Source: Myxococcales bacterium (GTDB lineage Bacteria > Myxococcota > Polyangia > Polyangiales > Polyangiaceae). Taken from it: 14,152 nt of DNA. The stretch is from the NCBI GenBank assembly GCA_020430865.1, contig JAGQIY010001152.1, positions 1 to 14,152 of the forward strand, written 5' to 3'. The notes below the pieces were generated by a model. The model was not told where the DNA came from, made no database searches, and worked only from the letters and a program-made list of their open reading frames with translations. Shown one piece after another: positions 1 to 7,473 of the stretch. Within the stretch, counting starts at the first letter, position 1. Each line of letters opens with the position of its first letter. The position numbers and the translations under genes are program-made.

Positions 1-51
1 AGCGGCGCAGAGTAGCGGAATGGCGAGCAACGCAATCGTGAGCTTGGTCAT
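1..51 (-). CDS. Secreted protein, N-terminal fragment (cut by window edge)
   Basis: Only the first 17 codons are inside the window. They read MTKLTIALLAIPLLCAA: a short positive N-terminus followed by a hydrophobic core, which is the start of a signal peptide. The ATG at 51 is preceded on the minus strand by AAAGGAG about eight bases upstream, one of the best ribosome binding sites in the window, so the start is well supported. The export signal can be seen but the product cannot be identified. The LLCAA stretch could be part of a lipobox or of a signal peptidase I site; the missing sequence would decide. The stretch 52-275 between this start and the SDR gene end holds no convincing gene. Confidence 0.6.
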   Translation of the reverse strand, partial: MTKLTIALLAIPLLCAA

Positions 52-235
52 GGGAGTTCTCCTTTGGCCGCGCATCAATGACAGCGCGCTCCTACGCGCG
101 GACGCGACCTCGTCCGGGATCTAGCAGCCTGGCGTTTCCACCCGAAAATGAAACCAGCCCCGTCACGATCATTTCGTCGTGCTGACGCTCGGGCGAAACC
201 TCCGGTCACATTGCTCCGACGAGCGGGACGTGGCT

Positions 236-264
236 CGCCCCGGAGGCACCAGAACACCGGGGCG
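236..264 (-). terminator. Possible hairpin terminator after the SDR gene
   Basis: A perfect 8-bp inverted repeat, CGCCCCGG (236-243) and CCGGGGCG (257-264), with a 13-base loop, lies 11 bases past the SDR reductase stop. No T-run follows on the minus strand, so it may only stabilise the mRNA 3' end or act with Rho. In GC-rich DNA an 8-bp hairpin can arise by chance. Confidence 0.35.
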
Positions 265-275
265 GCAGGCGTGCT

Positions 276-1322
276 TCAAGCCGTGACGATGCCGTGCTCG
301 ATGAGTGACTCTCCCATGGAGACGACCATCTCTTCCAGTCCACGGGGGTGCCAACCGAGGACGGTCTCGATCTGGGTCGTATCGAGGTCCTGACGCTTGC
401 CCAGCTCTTGCACGGCAAGCGCGGCTGTCTTGTCGAAGAGCGCAACCCCGCGCAGGAGCCAACCTGGAACGCGCCGAGTGGGGATCCTGAAGCCACGGCC
501 CGAGAAGTGTCGCTCGAGGATCCTCGCCACGTCGAGCATCGAGGCGTGCTGCACGGATGCCACGAATCGTTTCCCCGCAGCGCCTTCCGTGATCATCGCT
601 GCGAGATGGGCGCTGGCGACGTCTCGAACGTCGACCATCGCCCAGCCAATGTCGGGACACCCAGGCATCTCCCGCGCCATCAGCTTGCGCACCACCTCGC
701 CAGACGTGCCGTAGTCGCTGTCCAGCACCGGGCCGAGCACGAGGCCGGGGTTGATCGTACAGAACTCCAGGCGCTCCTCCTCGGGAAAGCTCGCCACCAG
801 GTCCCAAGCCGCCCGCTCCGCGATGGTCTTGCTCTGCTCGTAGGCGCCGACGTCCTTGCTGAGCACGCTCCAGTGGCTCTCGTCGTAGGTCTCCGACCCG
901 TCGCGCTTGTGCCCATAGAGCACGGCGGCCACCGAGGAGGTCATCACGAGGCGCTTCACCTGAGCTCTCTGTGCCGCGCGGATGACCCTCAGCGCCCCGT
1001 CGCGCGCAGGGACGATCAGCTCGTCGGCGTGCTTCGGCGGCGTCCGCGGCAGTGGCGAAGCGACGTGCAGGACGTAGGTGACGCTCCGCATCGCCTCGCT
1101 CCAGCCAGCGTCGCTGGTGAGGTCCGCCACCACGAACGAGAGCCGAGACGTATCTGCGCCGTGGGCCTTCAGCGCGGCTTCGACCTGGGTGGTCCGCTGC
1201 GGGTTGCGCACGGTGCCGCGCACCGAGTACCCCGCTTCGAGCAACTGCAAGATGCAGTGCATGGCGACGAAGCCAGATGCGCCCGTCACCAGGACCAGGC
1301 TGTCTTTGGTGTCCGAAGTCAT
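276..1322 (-). CDS. Extended SDR NAD(P)-dependent epimerase/dehydratase, aldehyde or dihydroflavonol reductase type
   Basis: The 348-aa protein is full length for an extended short-chain dehydrogenase/reductase of the dihydroflavonol-4-reductase/aldehyde reductase group. Visible features are the glycine-rich nucleotide loop TGASGFVA (G14, G17, A20), an arginine pair in GTVRN after the second strand (R35, R39) that favours NADPH, the TSSVAA serine region (S129/S130), and the catalytic YEQSK (Y161, K165). Members reduce aldehydes or ketones in the cytoplasm; the substrate cannot be read from sequence. The ATG at 1322 places the first strand (LVLVTGASG) at the usual position, although the ribosome binding site is weak. 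The gene is divergent from a TetR repressor whose presumed operator starts 15 bp upstream of this ATG, so regulation by that repressor is likely. A metabolic or xenobiotic carbonyl substrate is a reasonable inference. Confidence 0.9.
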   Translation of the reverse strand: MTSDTKDSLVLVTGASGFVAMHCILQLLEAGYSVRGTVRNPQRTTQVEAALKAHGADTSRLSFVVADLTSDAGWSEAMRSVTYVLHVASPLPRTPPKHADELIVPARDGALRVIRAAQRAQVKRLVMTSSVAAVLYGHKRDGSETYDESHWSVLSKDVGAYEQSKTIAERAAWDLVASFPEEERLEFCTINPGLVLGPVLDSDYGTSGEVVRKLMAREMPGCPDIGWAMVDVRDVASAHLAAMITEGAAGKRFVASVQHASMLDVARILERHFSGRGFRIPTRRVPGWLLRGVALFDKTAALAVQELGKRQDLDTTQIETVLGWHPRGLEEMVVSMGESLIEHGIVTA

Positions 1323-1336
1323 GTCCGAGGATATGG

Positions 1337-1351
1337 GAGACCACTGGTCTC
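1337..1351. promoter_or_regulatory. Putative TetR operator 1 (dyad)
   Basis: GAGACCA-C-TGGTCTC is a 15-bp dyad with perfect 7-bp arms, centred in the divergent SDR/TetR intergenic region just upstream of the SDR start. A 13-base part (GGAGACCACTGGT, 1336-1348) recurs in inverted orientation at 1415-1427. A duplicated dyad between a TetR gene and its divergent neighbour is the classic layout for autorepression plus control of the neighbour. Confidence 0.65.
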
Positions 1352-1414
1352 TTGTAAATCCTCTCCTGGTTCGATTTCTTGCATTCCAATTGATTTTAGC
1401 TAAATTTTACCAGT

Positions 1415-1427
1415 ACCAGTGGTCTCC
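1415..1427. promoter_or_regulatory. Putative TetR operator 2, overlapping the TetR start codon
   Basis: ACCAGTGGTCTCC is the exact reverse complement of 1336-1348. Only the inner ACCA-G-TGGT is symmetric here, so it would be the weaker copy. It covers the GTG start at 1419. A possible promoter lies just upstream: TTGCAT (1379-1384), a 16-bp spacer, and TAAATT (1401-1406), in the only AT-rich stretch of the region. Bound repressor would then sit at the transcription start. Confidence 0.5.
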
Positions 1428-2078
1428 AAATCCAGCTTTATCCGCGCCCGCGGCCCCGAACAGCGCGAGCTGCGACGTCAGGAAATCCTGGCCGCGGCGC
1501 GACGCCTGATCGATTCCGGCGGCCTCGATGCCGTCGGCCTGAACGCCATCGCTCGAGAGGCGGGGATCGCAAAGAGCAACTGCTATCGCTACTTCGAGAG
1601 CAGAGAGCAGATCCTGCTCACGCTGCTGGTCGAAGACGAGGCGGACTGGGTCGACCAGCTCGAACTCGAGCTGGCCCCCCTGGCAGGCACGAATGACGTG
1701 GACGGCGTCGCTGACGTCGTCGCGAGGAGCCTGGCCGCGGCACCTCGCCTGTGCCTGCTCACCAGCGTCGTGGCGGGAGTACTCGAACAGAACGTCTCCG
1801 AAGACACCGCGCGCGCCTTCAAGCTGGAGGTACGCGCGCTCGCCTTGCGCATCGCCAACGCGCTCTTCGCCGCGATCCCGCGCCTGCCGACAGACCGCAT
1901 CATGGCGATCCAGCGCTACGTCCACGCACTGATCGCCGGGATGTGGCCCATGGCGCATCCATCGCCTGCCATGCAGCGCGTGCTGTGCTCTCCCGACCTA
2001 GAACATTTCCGCACGGACTTTGAATCGGACCTCCGGGGGAGCCTGACCGCTCTGTTCCAGGGCAGCTTGAGCGCTTGA
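1419..2078 (+). CDS. TetR/AcrR family transcriptional repressor
   Basis: The 219-aa length is typical of the family. The N-terminal helix-turn-helix spans about residues 17-62: RRQEILAAARRLID, then AIAREAGIAKSNCYRYFES, where the recognition helix ends in the hallmark YRYFESRE. The rest is a helical ligand-binding and dimerisation domain that cannot be matched to a ligand. The start is GTG at 1419. It is the only candidate, because an in-frame TAA lies at 1401 and no later start precedes the HTH. No Shine-Dalgarno is visible, so translation may be leaderless. The gene is divergent from the SDR reductase and shares two inverted copies of a presumed operator with it. It probably represses both itself and the reductase until an effector binds. 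Confidence 0.9.
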   Translation: MVSKSSFIRARGPEQRELRRQEILAAARRLIDSGGLDAVGLNAIAREAGIAKSNCYRYFESREQILLTLLVEDEADWVDQLELELAPLAGTNDVDGVADVVARSLAAAPRLCLLTSVVAGVLEQNVSEDTARAFKLEVRALALRIANALFAAIPRLPTDRIMAIQRYVHALIAGMWPMAHPSPAMQRVLCSPDLEHFRTDFESDLRGSLTALFQGSLSA

Positions 2079-2087
2079 AACGAGAAA

Positions 2088-2119
2088 GCGCGCGAAGCCC
2101 TCTCGGGCTCCGAGCGCGC
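2088..2119. terminator. Bidirectional hairpin between convergent TetR and GST genes
   Basis: This is a two-tier stem: outer GCGCGC (2088-2093) pairs with GCGCGC (2114-2119), and inner AGCCC (2096-2100) pairs with GGGCT (2105-2109) around a TCTC loop. It lies 10 bases after the TetR stop and 24 bases past the convergent GST stop. On the minus strand it is followed by TTTCTCGTTT, so it is the better terminator for GST; the plus side has no T-run. Confidence 0.6.
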
Positions 2120-2142
2120 ACTCCTCGCTGCTACAGGCAGCC

Positions 2143-2751
2143 TCACATCTGGGGCATGGCGTTCTTGAAGCCTTCGATCTCCATCATGCGTCCGAGCCAG
2201 GCGGCGATGTTCGCGCCCTGGGGCAGCGATTGGCCGATCTGGAGCTGGGTAGCGTTGGAGGCGACGGAGAGATCCGCGATGGTCGGCTTGTCTCCGACGA
2301 GGAACGACTTGCCAGCGAGGGCGTCGTCCAGGATCTTCCCGAGCTCCGCCAGCGACTTCTCGCCGCGCTCGATCGCGGCCTTGTCCGCGTTGTCGCCGGC
2401 GAACATCTTGTTGAAGACGACCTCGAAGACCGGAGTCGCGACGCGAGTCTGGTTCCAGTCCATCCACTGGTCGACGAGGGCGCGTGCCTTCAGATCCGCG
2501 GGGTACCAGTCGGTCAGCTCGTGCTTGTTGCACAGGTATCGCAGAATGGCGTTGGACTCGTAGAGCTTGAAGTCCCCATCCACCAGCGTGGGCACCTTGT
2601 GGTTGGGGTTCAGCGCCAGGTAGCTGGGCTGCATGTTGTCGCCCTTGAGCAGGTCGACCAAGACCAGTTCATGCTCGATCCCGGCTTCGTTGAGCAAAGA
2701 GACGACGCGACGTGAGTGCTGAGAGAATGGATGGAAGTAGAGTTTGTACAT
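2143..2751 (-). CDS. Glutathione S-transferase family protein (GST-1)
   Basis: The 202-aa protein has standard GST length. The N-terminal thioredoxin fold starts MYKLYFHPFSQHSRRV, with a candidate thiol-activating serine at S10 or S13. The glutathione site is visible as NHKVPTL (cis-proline P54) and YES (E65-S66). The C-terminal helical domain has the N-capping-type motif PTIADLSVAS. It would conjugate or reduce electrophilic substrates with glutathione in the cytoplasm. The start at 2751 is firm: AGGAG sits five bases upstream. The gene is the last of a co-directional series containing another GST and two efflux pumps, but 160 bp separate it from MATE, so it may have its own promoter. That spacer has a CGTGA-AC-TCACG dyad at 2877-2888 of unknown meaning. 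Class assignment is uncertain. Confidence 0.9.
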   Translation of the reverse strand: MYKLYFHPFSQHSRRVVSLLNEAGIEHELVLVDLLKGDNMQPSYLALNPNHKVPTLVDGDFKLYESNAILRYLCNKHELTDWYPADLKARALVDQWMDWNQTRVATPVFEVVFNKMFAGDNADKAAIERGEKSLAELGKILDDALAGKSFLVGDKPTIADLSVASNATQLQIGQSLPQGANIAAWLGRMMEIEGFKNAMPQM

Positions 2752-2911
2752 TGGAACTCCTGTGACCTGATTCTGCCGAACGAAATCCCCCCGGGCACGC
2801 TGGAAGAAGCATGCTTGTCTGGGAGGAGAGTCTGTGTCCCTCGCGCCTCCAAGCGTGAGCGGGACTCCGAGGGACGCGTGAACTCACGGGTCACCTTGGC
2901 CCAATCGGAGG

Positions 2912-4273
2912 CTAGGTTAGGAGGCTGTCTGCCGCGGAGCAACCGCTTCGACCTCCGATCGAGCGACGCAGGCCTCTGAGGTGCGCCCCCAGGGCGAGTG
3001 CCCTCAGGACGACATAACCGATGAAGGCGAACCAGAGACCTCGATTGCCAAAGCTCTTCATCAATGGCCAGCTGGCCACCACGAAGACGCACATGGAAAT
3101 CACTGACGCGTTGCGCATGTCCCGGGTGCGAGTCGCGCCCACAAACACGCCATCCAGCTGGAACGCCGCGAAGGAGAGCAGGATGTACAGCGCGGCGAGG
3201 GGAATGAAGCGCAGCGCTTCACGGCGCACCTCCTCGATACTGGTGAGGGAACGTACCGCGAGGCCCCCCAGGAGCCAGCACACCAGCGCCAGCAGCACCG
3301 CAGTGAGCAGAGCCAGCTCCGTCGAACGGAGCACCGCTGCATCGAACCGTCGCCGGGAACCAGCTCCGATCGCCCGTCCCACCAGCGACTCTGCCGCGAA
3401 CGCGTATCCGTCGAGAAAGAACGCCGCGAAGCTCACCAGCTCGAGCAGCACGTGATTGGCAGCGAGGCTGACGTCACCGAACTTGGCGCTCCGATCCGTG
3501 AACCAGGCGAAGCCCGCGAGCAAGAACAGCGTGCGGATCATGATGTCGGCGTTGGTCCTGAACATTTCCGCAAGGCGACCTCGGTCCAGGATCCGCCTGC
3601 GTGGCCAGAACTCCTCCCGGTCGACTCGCTGAGCCTGCAGCAGGCGGCGCACGGTCCAGAACGCCGCGAAGAGCGTCACCCATTCTGCCACGGCAGTGCC
3701 GAGGCCGATCCCCCGCACACCCATGCCAAGGACGCCAGCGAAGGTGACGTCGAGACCGATGTTCAAAGCGTTCAGTAGTAGCTGCAGGACCAGTAGCTGC
3801 CGGCTCTTTCCCAGACCTATCAGGGTCCCCATCAAGGCGAAGGTCGCGAGCGCGGCGGGCGCGCCCCAAATCCGCATGGCAAAATATTGAGCAGCATCAT
3901 GCTCCACGTCGGGGCTGGCGCTGAACACGGCCCAGGCGAGCTTCGCGATCGGCCACTGCAGCAGCACGAGCGTCAAGCCGATCGCCGAAGCCAACAGCAG
4001 CGCGCGCCCCAGCACGGCCCGCACCTCCGCCTGCTGTCCGCCGCCCTCCGCCTGCGCGACGAAGCCCGTGGTCCCCATGCGCAGGAAACCGAAAGACCAG
4101 TAGACGAAGCTGAACACGAGCGCGCCCAGCGCGATCGCGCCGAGCCCCGAGGTCGTCCCCGTATGACCGATCACTGCGGTGTCCACGATGCCCAGCAGGG
4201 GCACCGCGGCGTTCGCCAGGATGATGGGCCAGGCGATGCGAAACACGCCGGCGCGGCTCAGTTCCGCGGACAT
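2912..4273 (-). CDS. MATE family multidrug efflux transporter (DinF-like)
   Basis: The 453-aa integral membrane protein has about twelve hydrophobic segments in two similar halves. The opening, FRIAWPIILANAAVPLLGIVDTAVIGH, is the MatE signature of the DinF-like branch, and the early RMGTTGFVAQA region also fits. Family members expel cationic or amphipathic drugs across the inner membrane using a Na+ or H+ gradient. The gene starts 12 bp after the stop of the upstream GST, so the two are almost certainly co-transcribed. The CAGGAG motif abuts the ATG at 4273 with no spacer, which is unusually tight. No better in-frame start precedes the first membrane segment, so the ATG is kept. Co-transcription with a GST suggests export of conjugates or of the unmodified toxin; that is inference. 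Confidence 0.9.
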   Translation of the reverse strand: MSAELSRAGVFRIAWPIILANAAVPLLGIVDTAVIGHTGTTSGLGAIALGALVFSFVYWSFGFLRMGTTGFVAQAEGGGQQAEVRAVLGRALLLASAIGLTLVLLQWPIAKLAWAVFSASPDVEHDAAQYFAMRIWGAPAALATFALMGTLIGLGKSRQLLVLQLLLNALNIGLDVTFAGVLGMGVRGIGLGTAVAEWVTLFAAFWTVRRLLQAQRVDREEFWPRRRILDRGRLAEMFRTNADIMIRTLFLLAGFAWFTDRSAKFGDVSLAANHVLLELVSFAAFFLDGYAFAAESLVGRAIGAGSRRRFDAAVLRSTELALLTAVLLALVCWLLGGLAVRSLTSIEEVRREALRFIPLAALYILLSFAAFQLDGVFVGATRTRDMRNASVISMCVFVVASWPLMKSFGNRGLWFAFIGYVVLRALALGAHLRGLRRSIGGRSGCSAADSLLT

Positions 4274-4285
4274 CTCCTGGGCGAC

Positions 4286-4918
4286 TCAGGCGTCCAGTTG
4301 CTGGGCGAGCGCCAGGTTCTGCGCCTGGGCGCGCTGGAACGCAGGTCGCTCGCCGATTCGCGCCAGGTAGCGACCGAAGACCTCTCCAGGCTCGAGGGTT
4401 CCGACCATCTGAGCCCACCCCAGCGCCGACGCGACATAGACGTCCGCCGCCGTGAAGTGCTCCCCCAGCAAGTAGGGCCCCGCTTCCAGGGCTTTCTCCA
4501 GCGTGCTGATGGTGTCCTCGAAGCTGCCATAGCCCAGCGCACCCTTGCGCTCGACCTCGGGGCGCTTCAGTCCCCTGTCGACGATCGCCGTCTCCAGGCA
4601 ACCGCTACCAAAGAACAGCCAGCGGTAGTAGCTGCCGCGCGCCGCCGCCTCCACGGGCGGCGCCAAATTTGCCGCAGGGAAAGCATCCGCGAGATACGCA
4701 CAGATCGCAGGGCTCTCGGTGACCACCACGCCACGATGCACGATGGCCGGGACCTTCCCCATGGGGTTCAGCGCCAGATACTCGGGCGATTTGTGCTCCG
4801 CCTTGTCGAAGCGGAGTAGCTTCAGCTCGTACGGCGCTCCCACTTCTTCGAGCATCCAGTGGACGGTGCGACCACGCGAGCGAGGGTTGGAGTAGAACGT
4901 GACTGTGTCGTCGGACAT
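4286..4918 (-). CDS. Glutathione S-transferase family protein (GST-2)
   Basis: The protein is 210 aa from the ATG at 4918, which has GGGAGG four bases upstream. The same frame stays open for another 260 bp, but that extension (Arg/Ser-rich) does not look like protein and is left out. The thioredoxin-fold domain has FYSNPRSRGR (S14 as candidate catalytic serine), NPMGKVPAI (cis-proline P57) and TES (E68-S69). The C-terminal domain carries GSYYRWLFF and the FTAADVYVASALGW motif of bacterial GSTs. It is only distantly similar to GST-1, with motifs differing throughout, so it is not a recent duplicate. It is cytoplasmic and glutathione-dependent, and it lies 12 bp upstream of the MATE exporter in the same operon. 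The 145 bp upstream contain a direct repeat. Confidence 0.9.
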   Translation of the reverse strand: MSDDTVTFYSNPRSRGRTVHWMLEEVGAPYELKLLRFDKAEHKSPEYLALNPMGKVPAIVHRGVVVTESPAICAYLADAFPAANLAPPVEAAARGSYYRWLFFGSGCLETAIVDRGLKRPEVERKGALGYGSFEDTISTLEKALEAGPYLLGEHFTAADVYVASALGWAQMVGTLEPGEVFGRYLARIGERPAFQRAQAQNLALAQQLDA

Positions 4919-4981
4919 CTTGCCTCCCGGGACTCTACGTAGCCCTCGAGAGCGGCGCCGAAAAGCCAGAAAACGCCCGCT

Positions 4982-5036
4982 GGTCGAGACTGCCGACAGG
5001 ACGCTGTCAGGGGTCGGTCGAGTCACCAGGACGCTG
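4982..5036. repeat. Short direct repeats upstream of the GST-2/MATE operon
   Basis: GGTCGAG occurs at 4982-4988 and 5016-5022, and CAGGACGCTG at 4997-5006 and 5027-5036. The pairs are in the same order, 34 and 30 bases apart, forming an imperfect tandem duplication of about 30 bp. It sits 64-118 bp upstream of the GST-2 ATG, where a promoter or activator site would be. It may be regulatory or simply a local duplication. Confidence 0.5.
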
Positions 5037-5063
5037 CACCTCACCCCCGAATCAGCCACCGGC

Positions 5064-5678
5064 TCAAGACACGTTGAGGCGATAGGCTGCGCCCGTGGCG
5101 CCGAACTGAACCATGTCGATACTCGGCGTGCCCCGCTTGGAGAGCTCGGCGACGCGCTGGACGACCCCCGCGAAGCCATGGGCCACCAGCTCCGGGATCA
5201 ACCCGGTTGGCCAGGTCACCGTGTACAGGATTCCATCATTGCCTCGCGGCAACGCGCGAAGCCCCACGCCGCGATGAAAGCGCCCCCAGTAGCGCGCCGC
5301 GGCGCCCAGCAGGGTGTCGGGCGTGATGAAGCCGAAGAGCACGCGGTAGATTCGCGCGTTGGCCATGTTGCCCATCACGTCGTACCAGAAGCTGCGGAAG
5401 GCCGCGTTGTCCAGCTCCCAGAGGTCTGCGATGGCGACGTTCAGTGCGCAGTAGCTAACCTCGGGGATCCACTCGCTGGCCAACGGAGGTCGTTCAAGGA
5501 CTTGTCGGAGCTCGTCCGGTAGTCCCACCGAGGTGCTCAGTGGTTTGTGCTCCAGGCAATGCAGCAGCAGCGCACCCTTGGCCTCGTACTTGGGGTAAGA
5601 CGCCAGACCTTCGGGCAGGCGCTCCAGGTAGGCTCTGACTCGTGGGAATGAGGTCTTGGCGCTTGTGTGGCTGGTCAC
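5064..5678 (-). CDS. Hypothetical protein, ~204 aa, probably myxobacteria-restricted family
   Basis: I do not recognise a characterised family. The protein is soluble, with no signal peptide or membrane segment. It opens with a short helical part (FPRVRAYLERLPEGLASYPKYEAKGALL), has a central WIPEVSYCALNVAIADL stretch, and a conserved-looking core RVLFGFITPDTLLGAAARYW-GRFHRG. It ends with a strand-rich part. The layout (YPKYxAK, WIPEV, aromatic-G-x-FHRG) recalls lineage-specific myxobacterial proteins of about 200 aa, possibly related to the DUF2378/TIGR02265 group, but I hold that link weakly. The GTG at 5678 is chosen because CGGGAG lies four bases upstream; a TTG at 5729 would add 17 unlikely residues. 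It sits 73 bp behind the MFS exporter and 145 bp before GST-2, which suggests a role in the same response. Confidence 0.7.
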   Translation of the reverse strand: MTSHTSAKTSFPRVRAYLERLPEGLASYPKYEAKGALLLHCLEHKPLSTSVGLPDELRQVLERPPLASEWIPEVSYCALNVAIADLWELDNAAFRSFWYDVMGNMANARIYRVLFGFITPDTLLGAAARYWGRFHRGVGLRALPRGNDGILYTVTWPTGLIPELVAHGFAGVVQRVAELSKRGTPSIDMVQFGATGAAYRLNVS

Positions 5679-5751
5679 GGAACTCCCGGGCGGAGGCTCA
5701 GCATTCCACGACGGCCGCGACGCGACCAAGCTAAGGGTCCGCTGGCGACGA

Positions 5752-7290
5752 CTACTCCGCGCCGTTGGGAGACGACGGAAGCGCCGCTTCGGTGTCTCTG
5801 GCCTTCGCGCCTGTAGCTACCTCGGCGTCTGCGTGATCGGCGACCGCGATGCGCGGGAACAGGAGCCCCGAGATCGCGGCGATCACCGCCAGCGCTGCAA
5901 TCGCCCAGAACGCCGTGTGCAGGCCGTCCTCGAGGGCCCAGGCGAGGCTGTGCACCAGCTCCGGCGCCAGGTTCCGCCCGTGCTCGGGACCGAGCAACGC
6001 GTTCGCGGCCTCGGGGGGGACCCCCGGCACCTTGGCCAGCTCGCGAGCGATCACCGCGCCCAGTGCCCCCACGGCGAGGGTCCCACCAATGGTGCGGAAG
6101 AACATCGTGCTCGCCGTCGCGACCCCCCGTTGCTTCCACGCCACCGAGGACTGCACCGCGATGATCAGCGCCGTGTTCGCCAGGCCCATGCCAACGCCAA
6201 ACAGCCCGGTGGCGAAGCTCAACCAGGTCAGGCTGAGCTCGGGAGAGAGCACGACGGCGAGACCGATGCTCGTCACCGTCAGCACGCCGAGTCCGGTCAA
6301 GATCAGCGGACGGAAGCCGACCTTCACGAGCAGCCGTCCGCTTATGGCGCTCGCGACCGGCCACCCAATGAGCATCGGCGTGATGGCGCGCCCCGCTTCC
6401 TTGGCCGAGCCACCAAGCACCGCCTGAACGTGGAGCGGGACGAAGGTGACCGTCGCGATCATCGCACCGCCAAGCAGCGTCCCGAGCACCGTCGCCACGG
6501 CCATCACGCGACGACTGAACAGGTCGATGGGCAGCATCGGCTCGGCGGCTCGCTTCTCGACGGCGATGAAGACCGCCGTGAGCACCCCGGCGATTGCCAG
6601 CATCGCCAGGCCGCGCGCGCCACCTCCGCTCCCCGCCAGAAGCAGCAACAGGATCGTGGTCAGGACGAGCGTGCCGGCCACGTCGAACACCCGCTTCCGT
6701 TTCTCCACGGATTCATGATACGCGAAGATCAAGACGCCCATGCACAGCAGGCCTGGCAACACGTTGATGTAGAACACCCAGCGCCAGGACAGCGCGCTGA
6801 CGATGTAGCCTCCCAGCAGCGGCCCGATGATGCCCGCCGCTCCCCAGACGCCCCCGAACAGCCCCTGGATCTTCGCCCGTCGCTCGACGTCGAAGAGATC
6901 ACCGATGATGGTCATCGTGATCGGCTGCATCGCTCCCGCGCCGAGCCCTTGCAGCGCGCGGAACGCAATGAGTTGCTCGATGCTCCGAGCCTGCCCGCTG
7001 GCGACCGACCCGATCAGGAACACCACGACGCCAAACAGGATGATGGGCTTGCGCCCATACAGATCCGCGAGCTTACCGTAGATCGGCACCGTCACGGTCG
7101 CAGCGAGCATGTAGGCGGTGAACACCCAGCTGTAGAGCCGAATCCCCCCGAGGTCGCCGACCACCGTTGGCATGGCCGTGGAGACGACCGTCATCTCCAT
7201 CGCCGCCATGAACAAGGCAAAGAGCAACGCGACGACCGTCGCGGGACGATGCGTGGTGCGGGTCGAGTTCGGGGAAGTCAGGGGAGACAT
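5752..7290 (-). CDS. MFS drug:H+ antiporter, DHA2 (EmrB/QacA) family
   Basis: The protein is 512 aa with about 14 hydrophobic segments, the expected size for DHA2 exporters. Motif A between segments 2 and 3 reads GKLADLYGRKPII. The antiporter motif C appears as GGVWGAAGIIGPLLGGYIV in segment 5. The first segment contains MEMTVVSTAMPTV, whose acidic residue is typical of DHA2 proteins such as QacA and EmrB. The C-terminal tail (about 40 residues) is charged and cytoplasmic. It would export drugs or amphiphiles across the inner membrane using the proton gradient. The ATG at 7290 has no clear Shine-Dalgarno, but it is the best start before segment 1. It heads the co-directional block MFS, unknown protein, GST-2, MATE, GST-1. 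No dedicated regulator lies next to it; whether other window regulators act on it is unknown. Confidence 0.92.
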   Translation of the reverse strand: MSPLTSPNSTRTTHRPATVVALLFALFMAAMEMTVVSTAMPTVVGDLGGIRLYSWVFTAYMLAATVTVPIYGKLADLYGRKPIILFGVVVFLIGSVASGQARSIEQLIAFRALQGLGAGAMQPITMTIIGDLFDVERRAKIQGLFGGVWGAAGIIGPLLGGYIVSALSWRWVFYINVLPGLLCMGVLIFAYHESVEKRKRVFDVAGTLVLTTILLLLLAGSGGGARGLAMLAIAGVLTAVFIAVEKRAAEPMLPIDLFSRRVMAVATVLGTLLGGAMIATVTFVPLHVQAVLGGSAKEAGRAITPMLIGWPVASAISGRLLVKVGFRPLILTGLGVLTVTSIGLAVVLSPELSLTWLSFATGLFGVGMGLANTALIIAVQSSVAWKQRGVATASTMFFRTIGGTLAVGALGAVIARELAKVPGVPPEAANALLGPEHGRNLAPELVHSLAWALEDGLHTAFWAIAALAVIAAISGLLFPRIAVADHADAEVATGAKARDTEAALPSSPNGAE

Positions 7291-7473
7291 GATGCGGGGC
7301 GGCGAATCGGCAGGTCAGTGCGGGATCTGGCGAGTCCCCCCGGCGCCAGCACGTACTACGGTCGGGTGCGGGCTATCCCTAGGGCACCGGGCGCGAAGCG
7401 CCAAGCTCGAGGACGCGCTTTGTTGCGATCCGGGTCTGGGCCCACCCTCCGCAAGGATGCCACAACCACCCAC

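Noticed and set aside
169..1403. Long open frames overlapping the SDR gene in both directions
   Set aside because: The compositions are Arg/Gly/His-rich without motifs. The SDR frame has the complete set of family motifs.
3887..4819. 310-codon plus-strand frame across MATE and GST-2
   Set aside because: It is antisense to two well-recognised genes and has low-complexity Arg/His/Gln composition.
4919..5179. N-terminal extension of GST-2 by 87 codons
   Set aside because: The extension is Ser/Arg/Pro-rich without structure, and a strong ribosome binding site marks the ATG at 4918.
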